DNA of 32,725 nt. It comes from S139-23 sp047639315. Its GTDB lineage: Bacteria > Planctomycetota > GCA-002687715 > DRQF01. The translations under genes and the position numbers were made by a program. Location of the stretch: the NCBI GenBank assembly GCA_047639315.1, contig JBLINQ010000040.1, positions 1-32,725 of the forward strand, in the 5' to 3' direction. The notes under the pieces were generated by a model, which was not told the DNA's origin, ran no database searches, and saw only the letters and a program-made list of their open reading frames with translations. This document shows positions 1-7,760 of this stretch, one piece after another; position 1 is the first letter of the stretch, and every line of letters begins with the position of its first letter.

Positions 1-34
1 ACAGCCCTTGGCCCATTAGCCATAGGAGTCTCAT

Positions 35-151
35 TTGGCTCCCCCAGAAATCATCGAGAACTCTGAAGAAGACCACCCTTTGGTGACTAAGTCGAACCAC
101 GCGGTAGTAAACTTCGACCGATCAGGCGTCAAGAATCCAAGCGGAGACTAA
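35..151 (+). CDS. possible small ORF, 38 aa, unknown function
   Basis: A short reading frame begins at TTG (35) and stops at TAA (149-151), three bases before the pseudopilin gene. An AGGAG at 24-28 lies six bases before the TTG, a good ribosome-binding arrangement, and codon choice looks like that of the neighbouring genes. Two in-frame stops (17-19 and 23-25) lie just upstream, so it is not a simple continuation of a longer frame unless a frameshift is present. The product is acidic and has no signal peptide or known motif. It may be a real small gene translationally coupled to the next one, or the frameshifted tail of a gene to the left of the window. Family not recognised. Confidence 0.3.
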   Translation: MAPPEIIENSEEDHPLVTKSNHAVVNFDRSGVKNPSGD

Positions 152-154
152 GAT

Positions 155-754
155 ATGAGAACAAATCAAGATGGCTTCGGCATGACTGGGATGAGCGTGG
201 TTCTGTCGACGATGATTATCATCGTCTCGGCGGCGGCCCCAATTTATCAAGGCGCTGTCGATGTCGCTCAAGAAACGACGGCTATTGAAGACATCAAAGC
301 CATTGCCGACGCAGTCGACACGTTTCGATTAACGAAGGGTGTTCTCCCGGATACTCTTGTTGAAGTCGGTATGAACAATCGTGTCGATCCATGGGGCAAT
401 TTTTACATCTACAAGAACGTCTCAAGCCCCAGGGCAGTTGATCTCAATAAACCGGTTCCGGAAACAGAGTCAACCTATACGAAGAATGGCGATGGCTCCT
501 ATTCGCTTGACTTTGATGGGGACGGTAAGATGGACATGCGATCCAAAGAGATTAACCCAGTGATGATCGAGAAACTCAAGGCAATTGCCAAGCGCCTTGA
601 TGCCAACAGGGAAGCGCTCAACACGGACTATGATCTGTTCAGCTTCGGTGAAGATGGTGATACCGAAGCGACTCTCGATTCAGTGCCTTGCAAAGATGAT
701 ATCCTTCGCGGTCGCAACGGTGATTTTGTAGATCGAGGCGACAAGTACAAGTAG
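155..754 (+). CDS. type II secretion GspG-like pseudopilin, atypical N-terminus
   Basis: 199-residue protein resembling the major pseudopilin of type II secretion systems, which builds the periplasmic pseudopilus. Visible features are a prepilin-like junction (DG before Phe8), a hydrophobic helix at about residues 12-31, a helical stretch with EDIKAIADAVDTFRL, the GspG-type DPWGNFYIY motif near residue 78, and a C-terminal loop RGRNGDFVDRGDKY resembling the GspG calcium loop. The usual glutamate at mature position 5 is missing: the sequence after the putative cleavage site is FGMTGMSV. A GGAG at 143-146 supports the ATG at 155. About 60 residues between the DPWGN motif and the C-terminal loop exceed a typical GspG (about 140 aa). 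No other secretion genes lie in the window, so it could be a stand-alone pilin-like protein. Confidence 0.75.
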   Translation: MRTNQDGFGMTGMSVVLSTMIIIVSAAAPIYQGAVDVAQETTAIEDIKAIADAVDTFRLTKGVLPDTLVEVGMNNRVDPWGNFYIYKNVSSPRAVDLNKPVPETESTYTKNGDGSYSLDFDGDGKMDMRSKEINPVMIEKLKAIAKRLDANREALNTDYDLFSFGEDGDTEATLDSVPCKDDILRGRNGDFVDRGDKYK

Positions 755-781
755 CCCGTGGCCTCATTGACTTGTTGCCAA

Positions 782-1687
782 TCAGCTACGCTCGGAAGTG
801 AGGCGCGCCCTGGGGTGATTCTCGAGATAGACTTCTCTCATCCGTTCGGGCGAGATCTTCGTGTAAATTTGAGTCGTGTTGACCGACGCGTGCCCTAAGA
901 GCTCTTGAACTTCACGAAGCCCGGCCCCGCCATGTAAAAGGTGAGTCGCAAAAGAGTGGCGAAGTGAATGTGGGCTAATCGAAACCGGTAGGTCTGCTTC
1001 CAACAGCCGCTTCTTCAAGATCCTTCTCACACTTCGATCTGAAAGTGGGCCCCCGCGATCATTGAGGAAGACATGAGAGTTCGTGTCGTTCTTCCTTTTG
1101 ATTTTTTGAAGGGGCAAATACTCGTCCAGGGCTTCTCTTGCGTAGCGCCCTAATGCTGCCAGGCGCTCTTTGTTTCCCTTACCCCATAGACGGGCGATTC
1201 CTTGTTCCAAGTCAAGGTCGGCCAGCTTAAGCCCACACGCTTCACTGACACGTGCGCCGGTGCTGTACAGGAATTCGAAAAGCGCACGATCTCTGATGCT
1301 GATGAACCCATTGCCGTCCATGACATCAAAAAGGGTCGCGATTTGTTCCGCCGAGAGAACTGTTGGAATTCCTCTTGGACCCGCTGACGCTTTGAGCAGT
1401 CCCGCTGGGTTTTCCGCGACGTGCCCCTCTCGATGCATGTAAGAGAAAAATGCACGGAGTGCAGCCGTTTTTCTCGCTACCGTCGATCGGGCATATCCTT
1501 GGGCAATGAGGTTGGACAAGAATTGGCGCAAGTGATGCAGTTCAATTTCTGCCAGCGCTGGATTACCACGATTCTCGGCCAAATCCGTGAAGAAGCTGTG
1601 TAAATCGCTACGATAGGCCTTCAGTGTGTGCTTGGAAACACCACGACCTTCTTCGATGATCTTGAGAAATTCGTCAAATTCAACCAT
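782..1687 (-). CDS. xerC: tyrosine recombinase XerC/XerD family, XerC-like
   Basis: 301-residue site-specific tyrosine recombinase that, in this family, resolves chromosome dimers at dif during division together with a partner Xer protein. The N-terminal SAM-like core-binding domain covers roughly residues 1-90 and the catalytic domain about 110-290. All catalytic residues are visible: Arg146 (TGARVSE), the beta-hairpin lysine in GKGNKER (170-173), His240 and Arg243 (HSLRH), His266 (LGHAS) and nucleophile Tyr275 (TTQIYT). The ending HPRA is typical of Xer proteins. The frame is open to 1759, but the ATG at 1687 gives the usual family length and clears the pabB start, so it was preferred. It is convergent with the pseudopilin gene (27 bases apart) and divergent from pabB across 45 bases. 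XerC fits slightly better than XerD (RSTVARKTAALRAFF; EVY before the HPRA end), but the distinction is not certain. Confidence 0.85.
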   Translation of the reverse strand: MVEFDEFLKIIEEGRGVSKHTLKAYRSDLHSFFTDLAENRGNPALAEIELHHLRQFLSNLIAQGYARSTVARKTAALRAFFSYMHREGHVAENPAGLLKASAGPRGIPTVLSAEQIATLFDVMDGNGFISIRDRALFEFLYSTGARVSEACGLKLADLDLEQGIARLWGKGNKERLAALGRYAREALDEYLPLQKIKRKNDTNSHVFLNDRGGPLSDRSVRRILKKRLLEADLPVSISPHSLRHSFATHLLHGGAGLREVQELLGHASVNTTQIYTKISPERMREVYLENHPRARLTSERS

Positions 1688-1732
1688 GGTAATAGTGTAT
1701 CCGGAACGGGGACGGTTTTTGTCGGAGCTTCG

Positions 1733-3115
1733 ATGCTGCAACATGTGATCAAAACGCATCTCAACGCCAGCCAGATTTACGCGCGCTTGGCGTCGATCCC
1801 AGGCAAGGTTCTCTTAGATGATAGTTCGCGTGAACACGGGCACCGCTATGCGATTCTTGGCGTTGATCCGCGCGTCACCTTAAGCCTGACGGGCGACCGA
1901 AAGCTCCTTCGGCGCCGCGGCGGCGGACTTGAAGTGGCGGCCGATGTCTTTGCCGCGGCTCGGTCCATGCTTTCAGAAATACGGGAACTGAGTGATCCAC
2001 CCATCGCCGAATCCGTTTTTGCTGGCGGCATCATGGGCTATCTCGGGTATGAGCTGAATCGTCACTTCGAAGACGTCCCAACCAGTAACCCGCCAGATTC
2101 AACGCTTCCCGACGCAATCCTCGCTGGCTTTGATACTTGGTTCGAAATCGATGAAAGTCGCGTCGGTGAAATACGCCTCATCAGCCTCGATGCGACAGAA
2201 TCTTGGCAGAATCGAATCGGTCAAATGGTTGACTTGATCGCGGATGGACCCGAATTGGAGGAGTATCGGCCTCCTGCATCTCGGCGAGTTGCCTACTCAA
2301 ATCTCGACAAAGCTGAATATCTCAATTCTGTCGGTCGAATTCATGACTACATCCGCGAGGGAGAGGCCTACCAGGTCAACCTGACTCAGAGGTTCTTGCT
2401 TGCTCTTGAAGAGTCGCCGATTGCGGCTTTTGAGAGGATTCGTGCGAATCATCCAGCGCCATTCGGCGCACTCCTCGAATACGGCAAGAGCGCAATTCTC
2501 TCGCACTCACCGGAGAGCTTCGTTCGTATCGATGGCTCGTTAGTCGAGTCTCGTCCGATCAAAGGGACGATTCATCGCTCATCAGATCCCACAGAAGATG
2601 AACGTCTCAAAAAGACGCTTCTTGAGAGCAAGAAGGACCAGGCCGAATTGGCCATGATTGTCGACCTGATTCGCAATGACATGTCCCGTGTGTGCCGACC
2701 AATGTCAGTAAACGTAACGGAACACGCAGTGATTAAGTCGGCGCCCACGGTTCATCATCTGGTGTCGACGGTCGAAGGACGTCTAAAGGACGGGATGGAC
2801 TTCTTTGACCTGCTTCAGGCTTCCTGGCCTGGGGGGTCGATCACCGGCGTTCCCAAAATCAGCGCCATGCATATCATCAATGAACTCGAAAATCTTCGAC
2901 GCGGTCCCTATACCGGGAGTGTCGGTTATGTCGGGATCGATGGTAGGAGTGAGTGGTCAATTGCCATCCGAACAATGATATTAGAGAATGGTTATGCTCG
3001 TGTTCACGGTGGCGGTGGTATTGTCATCGATTCTGATCCTGAGAGCGAATTCGAAGAATCAGTAGTGAAGGTCGCGGGTATCTTGGATGCACTTGATGCG
3101 GACATAGTGAGCTGA
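1733..3115 (+). CDS. pabB: aminodeoxychorismate synthase component I
   Basis: 460-residue chorismate-utilising enzyme that aminates chorismate to 4-amino-4-deoxychorismate in p-aminobenzoate and folate synthesis. The N-terminal anthranilate-synthase-I-like domain is at about residues 5-150 and the catalytic chorismate-binding domain at about 190-455. The motif RPIKGT places a lysine at residue 277, the diagnostic PabB nucleophile where TrpE has alanine. Also present are DLIRND, WPGGSITGVPK and the C-terminal GGGIVIDSDPESEFEE. The frame extends upstream to 1628, but the ATG at 1733 has GGAG at 1724-1727 and begins at the normal N-terminus; the extension would read through the xerC start. The stop overlaps the pabC ATG by one base, implying translational coupling. 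The glutaminase partner PabA is not in the window. Confidence 0.93.
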   Translation: MLQHVIKTHLNASQIYARLASIPGKVLLDDSSREHGHRYAILGVDPRVTLSLTGDRKLLRRRGGGLEVAADVFAAARSMLSEIRELSDPPIAESVFAGGIMGYLGYELNRHFEDVPTSNPPDSTLPDAILAGFDTWFEIDESRVGEIRLISLDATESWQNRIGQMVDLIADGPELEEYRPPASRRVAYSNLDKAEYLNSVGRIHDYIREGEAYQVNLTQRFLLALEESPIAAFERIRANHPAPFGALLEYGKSAILSHSPESFVRIDGSLVESRPIKGTIHRSSDPTEDERLKKTLLESKKDQAELAMIVDLIRNDMSRVCRPMSVNVTEHAVIKSAPTVHHLVSTVEGRLKDGMDFFDLLQASWPGGSITGVPKISAMHIINELENLRRGPYTGSVGYVGIDGRSEWSIAIRTMILENGYARVHGGGGIVIDSDPESEFEESVVKVAGILDALDADIVS

Positions 3116-3933
3116 TGGCATACGTACTAAACGGCAAATTTCACTCCGACGACAACCTTGTGATTTCATGGCGTGATCCTTTTTTCGCCACGGGGTTGGG
3201 CGTTTTTGAAACACTGCGGACGATAAATAGTGCACCGATGTTTTTGGCGCGCCACTATGATCGACTCATGGGTGGGGCTGCGACCCTGCAGCTTAAGTCC
3301 GAGCTCACTTTGACCGAGCTCCGCGATCAAGTTGATCGGCTCATGAAAGCCATGCCTACCGGAGATGCGCGGATCAAGATATGCCTTCTCTTGGCCGAAG
3401 GAGGAGTTGATGTCTTGGTGACGGGAGAGGAAGCCCCGCCTTTTACTCCCAGAACAGAAGCGAGGAGCATTGTAGTTCAAGATTCGCCCTTTGCTGACGG
3501 TTGCGACCTTCCGCGCACCAAATTGTGGAATCGAATGCCGTATGCCCTGGCTCGTCGCACGGCAGAGGAAGAGGGCTTCGACGACGCCCTTTTTATGTCG
3601 CCCCAGGGATTGTTGACCGAAACCACGCGCGCAAACCTCTTTTTTGTCAAAGACGGCCGCCTCTGTACGCCCAAGCTGGGGGATGGAATTCTCCCTGGAG
3701 TGACCCGAGCGGTCATCATTAATCTGGCAAAAAAGTCCAGTTTGACTCTGGAGGAGGGAGATTTTCCGCTTCAAAGCCTCTTAGAGGCCGAAGAGGTGTT
3801 TTTGACCGGATCTTTCTCGGGAATCCAGCCAGTTTACCGTATTGAAGAGCAGAGATTCGACCCCGCCCCGGGTCCGAAGACTCTTGAGGTCATCCGTCTG
3901 TATGAGCGGGAAGCCCGGGAATCAATATGTTAA
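3115..3933 (+). CDS. pabC: aminodeoxychorismate lyase (class IV aminotransferase fold)
   Basis: 272-residue fold-type IV pyridoxal-phosphate enzyme. In this context it most likely removes pyruvate from aminodeoxychorismate to give p-aminobenzoate. Visible family features are the early segment GVFETLRT, the cofactor lysine Lys136 in RTKLWNRMPYA, the block GFDDALFMSPQGLLTE followed by TTRANLFFV, and a C-terminal phosphate-binding region GILPGVTR. Branched-chain and D-amino-acid aminotransferases share these motifs, so the lyase call rests largely on the one-base overlap with pabB and the classical pabB-pabC pairing. A GC-rich hairpin follows the gene (3948-3971). Confidence 0.85.
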   Translation: MAYVLNGKFHSDDNLVISWRDPFFATGLGVFETLRTINSAPMFLARHYDRLMGGAATLQLKSELTLTELRDQVDRLMKAMPTGDARIKICLLLAEGGVDVLVTGEEAPPFTPRTEARSIVVQDSPFADGCDLPRTKLWNRMPYALARRTAEEEGFDDALFMSPQGLLTETTRANLFFVKDGRLCTPKLGDGILPGVTRAVIINLAKKSSLTLEEGDFPLQSLLEAEEVFLTGSFSGIQPVYRIEEQRFDPAPGPKTLEVIRLYEREARESIC

Positions 3934-3947
3934 AGTCTGGGCATCAG

Positions 3948-3971
3948 GAGCCGGCAAGAATTGGCCGGCTC
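3948..3971 (+). terminator. GC-rich hairpin after pabC
   Basis: Perfect 8-bp inverted repeat, GAGCCGGC at 3948-3955 and GCCGGCTC at 3964-3971, with an 8-base loop, 15 bases after the pabC stop. No run of T follows, so it is at best a weak or Rho-assisted terminator, or an mRNA-processing or stability hairpin separating pabBC from the HEAT-repeat gene. Confidence 0.4.
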
Positions 3972-3996
3972 AACGATCGCCAAAGTGAGGAAAGCC

Positions 3997-4761
3997 ATGA
4001 GATTTGTCTGCATCCTTCTGCTTAGTATTTTCGCCTTCGCTATTGTAGCTCCCAGCTCCCATGCCGGTTGCCAAGACCCGAAGAAACAAGACGAGCCGAA
4101 AAAAGAACCGACCGAAGAATCGAAGGCCGCTTTGCAGGAAGCCATCGATGGACTCGCCGAAGCACTCAAAGACAAAGAAGAGTCTACGATCAAGGAAATG
4201 ATCGACAAGATTACCACGAAGTACGAAGGCGGTGACGCCTCGCTTCAGGGTAAGGCTGTTTCCGCTTTGAAGAAATGTCTGAAGAACAAAGTAAAGTCTA
4301 TTCGCAATGCGGCCATCGTCGGTCTTAGCAACACCGGTGGCAGCGCCATTAAGATCTTGCTGAAGGGTGCCAAGACGGCGAAGAAAGATGCGGGCCTTCA
4401 ACAGCGATACATCAATGCCGCCGGAAAACTCCGGGATGAGAAAGCCATTGGGGACATCACCAAGTACCTCAACAACAAGAATAATAATACGATCAAATCT
4501 GCGATCTATGCTCTCGGTTATTACAACGAAAGCAGCACAAAAGTTCGTAAGGATATCGTGAAGTCTTTGTTGAAGGTTTACGCTTCAGTGGCAAGTGCAT
4601 TCTCAAAGCCGAATCCAGATACCTCGGACAAAGAAAAGTACGAAGCACTCTTTAATCCCTTCGAGTCAACTCTCAAGAAGCTGACCAAGCAAGAAATGCA
4701 AGGGGCTGATGTCTGGAATCGTTGGTTTCGCAAGGACGGTAAGAAACGGAAGGAGTGGTAA
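3997..4761 (+). CDS. exported HEAT-repeat protein
   Basis: 254-residue protein of unknown specific role. A signal peptide is clear: hydrophobic residues 5-18 and a likely cleavage after SHA (residue 23). A cysteine sits at residue 25, but HAGC is a poor lipobox, so signal peptidase I processing is more likely than lipidation. A Lys/Glu-rich linker (about 29-45) precedes amphipathic helix pairs at about 46-200 with the pattern of HEAT repeats, for example SIRNAAIVGLSNTG and TIKSAIYALGYY. The C-terminus is basic and tryptophan-rich (VWNRWFRKDGKK). HEAT repeats are protein-binding scaffolds. The frame opens at TTG 3961, but the ATG at 3997 has GAGGAA at 3987-3992 and starts directly at the signal peptide. 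It heads a run of four envelope-type genes. Confidence 0.75.
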   Translation: MRFVCILLLSIFAFAIVAPSSHAGCQDPKKQDEPKKEPTEESKAALQEAIDGLAEALKDKEESTIKEMIDKITTKYEGGDASLQGKAVSALKKCLKNKVKSIRNAAIVGLSNTGGSAIKILLKGAKTAKKDAGLQQRYINAAGKLRDEKAIGDITKYLNNKNNNTIKSAIYALGYYNESSTKVRKDIVKSLLKVYASVASAFSKPNPDTSDKEKYEALFNPFESTLKKLTKQEMQGADVWNRWFRKDGKKRKEW

Positions 4762-4773
4762 GTCGGTTTCGAT

Positions 4774-5343
4774 TTGCCAAACGTGAGTTCTCAGGAAACC
4801 GATGGTGAGGTGGTATCCGGGAATCGCCTGTGGCGACTTCTCTATCTCAAACTCATCAAACCCGTCCTTACTGTAAAAGATACTCCCCATGCTTTGGCAT
4901 TGGGGATTTCTGTTGGTTTGTGGGTAAGTCTTACGCCAACAGTTGGCATTCAAATGACGATCGTTTTTGTGATCGGGACTTTGATTAAGGCCAACCGGAT
5001 TGCCGGTGTAGCGATGACTTGGATCTCGAACCCTGCAACATTCTTGCCGATGTATTACGGGTACTATCGCATCGGCATCCTTATGACCGGTGAAGACCCC
5101 ATCAGTTTTGCTGCTCTCAAGAGTGATGTGGCTGAATACGCTGGATGGGACTTGGTCGTCTACTTCTTCGAATTCGTCGGGAAACCGATGTGGTTGGGTA
5201 GTATTCTCGTCGCGACCGTCATTTCTGTCCCAGCATACCCCCTGTGCCGACGGTTCTTTGAGAACCGTGAGAAGAAAAGATTGAGTCTGTTGCAAGTTCA
5301 AGCTCCGGTAGATCGTCCTAATAACAAAGCAGGGATAAATTGA
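4774..5343 (+). CDS. DUF2062 family membrane protein
   Basis: 189-residue integral membrane protein matching DUF2062 by pattern: P-H-A-L-A-L-G-I-S-V-G-L-W followed by TPTVGIQM, then a helix ending in KANRIAG, then the conserved TWISNPATFLPMYY. Two or three membrane helices are at about residues 40-60, 62-80 and 140-160. The biochemical role of DUF2062 is not established; the domain also occurs attached to glycosyltransferases. The start is uncertain: TTG 4774 and GTG 4783 are both in frame and neither has a strong ribosome-binding site. The TGA stop overlaps the next ATG by one base, so the two are probably coupled. Confidence 0.75.
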   Translation: MPNVSSQETDGEVVSGNRLWRLLYLKLIKPVLTVKDTPHALALGISVGLWVSLTPTVGIQMTIVFVIGTLIKANRIAGVAMTWISNPATFLPMYYGYYRIGILMTGEDPISFAALKSDVAEYAGWDLVVYFFEFVGKPMWLGSILVATVISVPAYPLCRRFFENREKKRLSLLQVQAPVDRPNNKAGIN

Positions 5344-6041
5344 TGCGCGTTTGGATGATTCTACTCCTCCTCATTACGACCTCAGCCGCCCTTGGGCTCG
5401 GGATCTGGTACATGGGGAATCGTAATCAGATCGAGATCGACCCCGCTATTGAGCTGCCTGAGCCTGACGAATTTGTCCAAGTCTACTACGGGACTGCTGG
5501 CGAACTTGAGATCCTCTTGCGTCCCTATTACGGCGACACAGTCGAAGATCAATTTCATGACGAGCAGCTGAATCGCATGATTGAACCCACTGATGACAGA
5601 TCATATGGGAGAGTCTGGTTGGTTAATCACGGCAAGACCGCTCTGCCTTTTGATGCCAGGCTTGAGTCTGAGATCCTCTTGGTGAAAGAGGGTGGTGAAT
5701 CAGCTCGCGCGATGTCGCTCCGGTCTCTGACTGATGCCAAAGGCGGACTCGAAAAATTGGATTCGTCTACAGCCATGATTCTTCGAGCGCTCGGAAGCTT
5801 TGATCGTCAGAATCTCGACAGCAACGAATTCGTAGACTTGACCATCGCCCTACCATTTCGCTTGGGATCATGTCCGCTGAACGATGTGATCGCGACCAAT
5901 CACAAGGTGTCCTTGAAGGTGGCCAAAGCAAGACGCGAAGACTTACGCGCCTACGTTTCCGGGCCCGAAGGAAAAATGAGCGAATTGTTGATCAGATCAG
6001 CCGATCAAGAGACCGAACAAGAACAAGCCAGTCGCAAGTGA
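5343..6041 (+). CDS. membrane-anchored protein of unknown function
   Basis: 232-residue protein with an N-terminal hydrophobic segment (about residues 4-23) ending IWYMGN, with no convincing cleavage site, so it is probably a signal anchor with a periplasmic or extracytoplasmic domain. The rest is a mixed, acidic soluble domain with no motif I recognise. The ATG at 5343 is preferred over the adjacent TTG at 5340 because AGGG lies about eight bases upstream and the ATG overlaps the DUF2062 stop. It is followed after 11 bases by the coiled-coil gene, suggesting one transcript and possibly a shared envelope role. Confidence 0.6.
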   Translation: MRVWMILLLLITTSAALGLGIWYMGNRNQIEIDPAIELPEPDEFVQVYYGTAGELEILLRPYYGDTVEDQFHDEQLNRMIEPTDDRSYGRVWLVNHGKTALPFDARLESEILLVKEGGESARAMSLRSLTDAKGGLEKLDSSTAMILRALGSFDRQNLDSNEFVDLTIALPFRLGSCPLNDVIATNHKVSLKVAKARREDLRAYVSGPEGKMSELLIRSADQETEQEQASRK

Positions 6042-6052
6042 GGAATTGATTG

Positions 6053-7477
6053 ATGACCCGACGATCAACCAAACACGGCGATAATTCGCCCTATAAACGT
6101 AAGAAAACTGCAGAGGTTGTCGAAGAAGTCGCTCCGACTGATGAGGCGGTGGGCGTGAATGATGAGCCGAACCAGGGTTCTTTAGAGCCTGGGCAAATGG
6201 CACAGCTGATCGTCGATATGCGCAATGGTGTGGTTGACCGGCAGGCTGCCAACTCCATCTCAGGTCCGCTGAACGATCTCGCGAAAGCATTTGCCATGCA
6301 GGCAGAAATCTTGCGAGGCGTGCATGAAACGCAAGTCGAACTTAAGAACACCCTCAAGGAAGACGGCAAAGCGGAGATGATGGTCAACGCGACCGACTCT
6401 CTCAATTCAACCTTCAAAGGGGTTAAGTCTGTCCAGCAGAAACTCCTCGACGAACTCGACGCTCGTGGGCGGCATTCAAGATTTAATATGGTTTGGGTGG
6501 TCGCGGCCAGCGTCGTGATCTTAGTGACAATTCTCGGTCTGTTTTGGTGGAACAACAATCTTGCCGACTCCAAGACGAAGGAGTTGAAAAAGGAAATGAC
6601 CGCCGAGTTCGCCAATCAATTGGACGCCCGATATGAAGAGATTTCGAATTCTGATACGACGGTCGATGAATGGAAAGATCTGGCTGACGATGCGCGCAAG
6701 AACTTGAGGACCGTTGAGAACAACCGTAACGAACTCAAGGCACGGGTCAGTGATCTTGAGCGTGTTGCCAAGAAAGCTGAAGATCAAGCGAAAGCCGATG
6801 CCAGCGAACTCGAACGTCTGCGGACGGAGTCGTCCATGTCGAAACCTGAGAACGAGCGCCTGACTGCCAAGGTTGATGACCTTCAGGAGCAACTGACGAA
6901 GACTCTGGAGAGACTGGAAGCATCTCGCACAGAAGCCAACCATCTACGTCTTGAGGTTATCGCCAAACTCAATCGAGTCGGCGCCGAAAGAATGGCGGAC
7001 AAAGAGGAAGCGAGCAACGCCAAGACCACGATCATTGATCGTGAAGAAGCCGCCGCGGCTAAGGCCATTCTTGCCAAGGATCCCGAGACCAAGGTCGCCG
7101 TAGCTGCATCTTCAAGCGAGAAGGTCATCGACGACATCAACGACCTACTTAGTAATCACCGTGGTCGAAGCGTTTTCCGCATCGAAAGTGTCGGCAAAGT
7201 CGGCAAGCACGACTTGGAGAACGTCGTTTTGACTGAATCCTCGGTCGGGCGGGGCATCGTCAAGCGGATTCGTGCAGAAAAGCTGTCGGTCTCGATCTCA
7301 AGTCGTGGCGACATCGTTGAGTTTAATTTTCAAAAGGGCGATGTGCAGCAGAAGCGCCCTGGGGGCGCGATGGGGCCGTGGGCCAGCTTTTATAATGACC
7401 GCTACCGTATGACCATCTACTGCCTCAATGGCGAGAAATGGATGGCCAGGAGTTATGGCTTCTTCATCGTCAATTAA
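6053..7477 (+). CDS. single-pass membrane protein with long coiled coil
   Basis: 474-residue protein of unknown function. A basic, low-complexity N-terminus (RRSTKHG...PYKRKK) and an acidic stretch lead to a helical cytoplasmic region (about 45-140). One transmembrane helix at about 144-167 (VWVVAASVVILVTILGLFWW) follows, then a long heptad-rich coiled coil at about 175-330. A C-terminal globular domain of about 110 residues begins after VIDDINDLLSNH and ends at the stop. The positive-inside rule suggests N-in, C-out. AGGA at 6041-6044 supports the ATG at 6053 rather than TTG 6050. The architecture suggests a structural or scaffolding envelope protein; no family was recognised. Its last eight bases overlap the convergent ferredoxin gene. 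Confidence 0.6.
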   Translation: MTRRSTKHGDNSPYKRKKTAEVVEEVAPTDEAVGVNDEPNQGSLEPGQMAQLIVDMRNGVVDRQAANSISGPLNDLAKAFAMQAEILRGVHETQVELKNTLKEDGKAEMMVNATDSLNSTFKGVKSVQQKLLDELDARGRHSRFNMVWVVAASVVILVTILGLFWWNNNLADSKTKELKKEMTAEFANQLDARYEEISNSDTTVDEWKDLADDARKNLRTVENNRNELKARVSDLERVAKKAEDQAKADASELERLRTESSMSKPENERLTAKVDDLQEQLTKTLERLEASRTEANHLRLEVIAKLNRVGAERMADKEEASNAKTTIIDREEAAAAKAILAKDPETKVAVAASSSEKVIDDINDLLSNHRGRSVFRIESVGKVGKHDLENVVLTESSVGRGIVKRIRAEKLSVSISSRGDIVEFNFQKGDVQQKRPGGAMGPWASFYNDRYRMTIYCLNGEKWMARSYGFFIVN

Positions 7478-7640
7478 TGACAATGCAGACAACGGGACAT
7501 GCTTGAATACAGTCGCCGCATTCGGTGCAGTGTTCTTGATCGACTTCAAATTGGTCGAATCCCTCGACGATGCAATTTTCGGGACAGGGTTCGACGCAAA
7601 GGGCACAAGCCACGCATTCTTCAAGTATCGTGATAGACAT
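7470..7640 (-). CDS. 2[4Fe-4S] ferredoxin, 56 aa
   Basis: A 56-residue bacterial-type ferredoxin, an electron carrier of about 6 kDa. Two clostridial cluster motifs are intact: C9-xx-C12-xx-C15-xxx-C19-Pro and C38-xx-C41-xx-C44-xxx-C48-Pro, spaced as in two-cluster ferredoxins in which the fourth cysteine of each motif serves the other cluster. Two extra cysteines at symmetrical positions (C23 and C52, four residues after each CP) echo the internal duplication. The ATG is the complement of 7638-7640; an AGGA is present but unusually close. The gene is convergent with the coiled-coil gene, overlapping it by eight bases, and the opposite-strand frame at 7428-7664 is its shadow. No obvious redox partner is nearby. 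Confidence 0.88.
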   Translation of the reverse strand: MSITILEECVACALCVEPCPENCIVEGFDQFEVDQEHCTECGDCIQACPVVCIVIN

Positions 7641-7760
7641 GTCCTAAGAATAACCCCGGATTGATGTGCGGGTCGGCACAATCGTGAGGCTTTGTTATTC
7701 TGAGGTCCCTGATATGCAGATGGCCTTCAAGTTAAAAAAATCACTGGAAAGCACAGAGTT

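Noticed and set aside
1..66. Open tail in frame 1 ending at TGA 64-66, possible C-terminus of an upstream gene
   Set aside because: Only about 21 codons are visible with no motif, and it overlaps the alternative small ORF; not enough to call.
1688..1759. 24-residue N-terminal extension of the Xer recombinase
   Set aside because: It would exceed family length and run into the divergent pabB start; the ATG at 1687 fits better.
7428..7664. 78-aa open frame on the + strand
   Set aside because: It overlaps the coiled-coil gene end and is antisense to the ferredoxin, whose eight cluster cysteines make the - strand the real coding strand.
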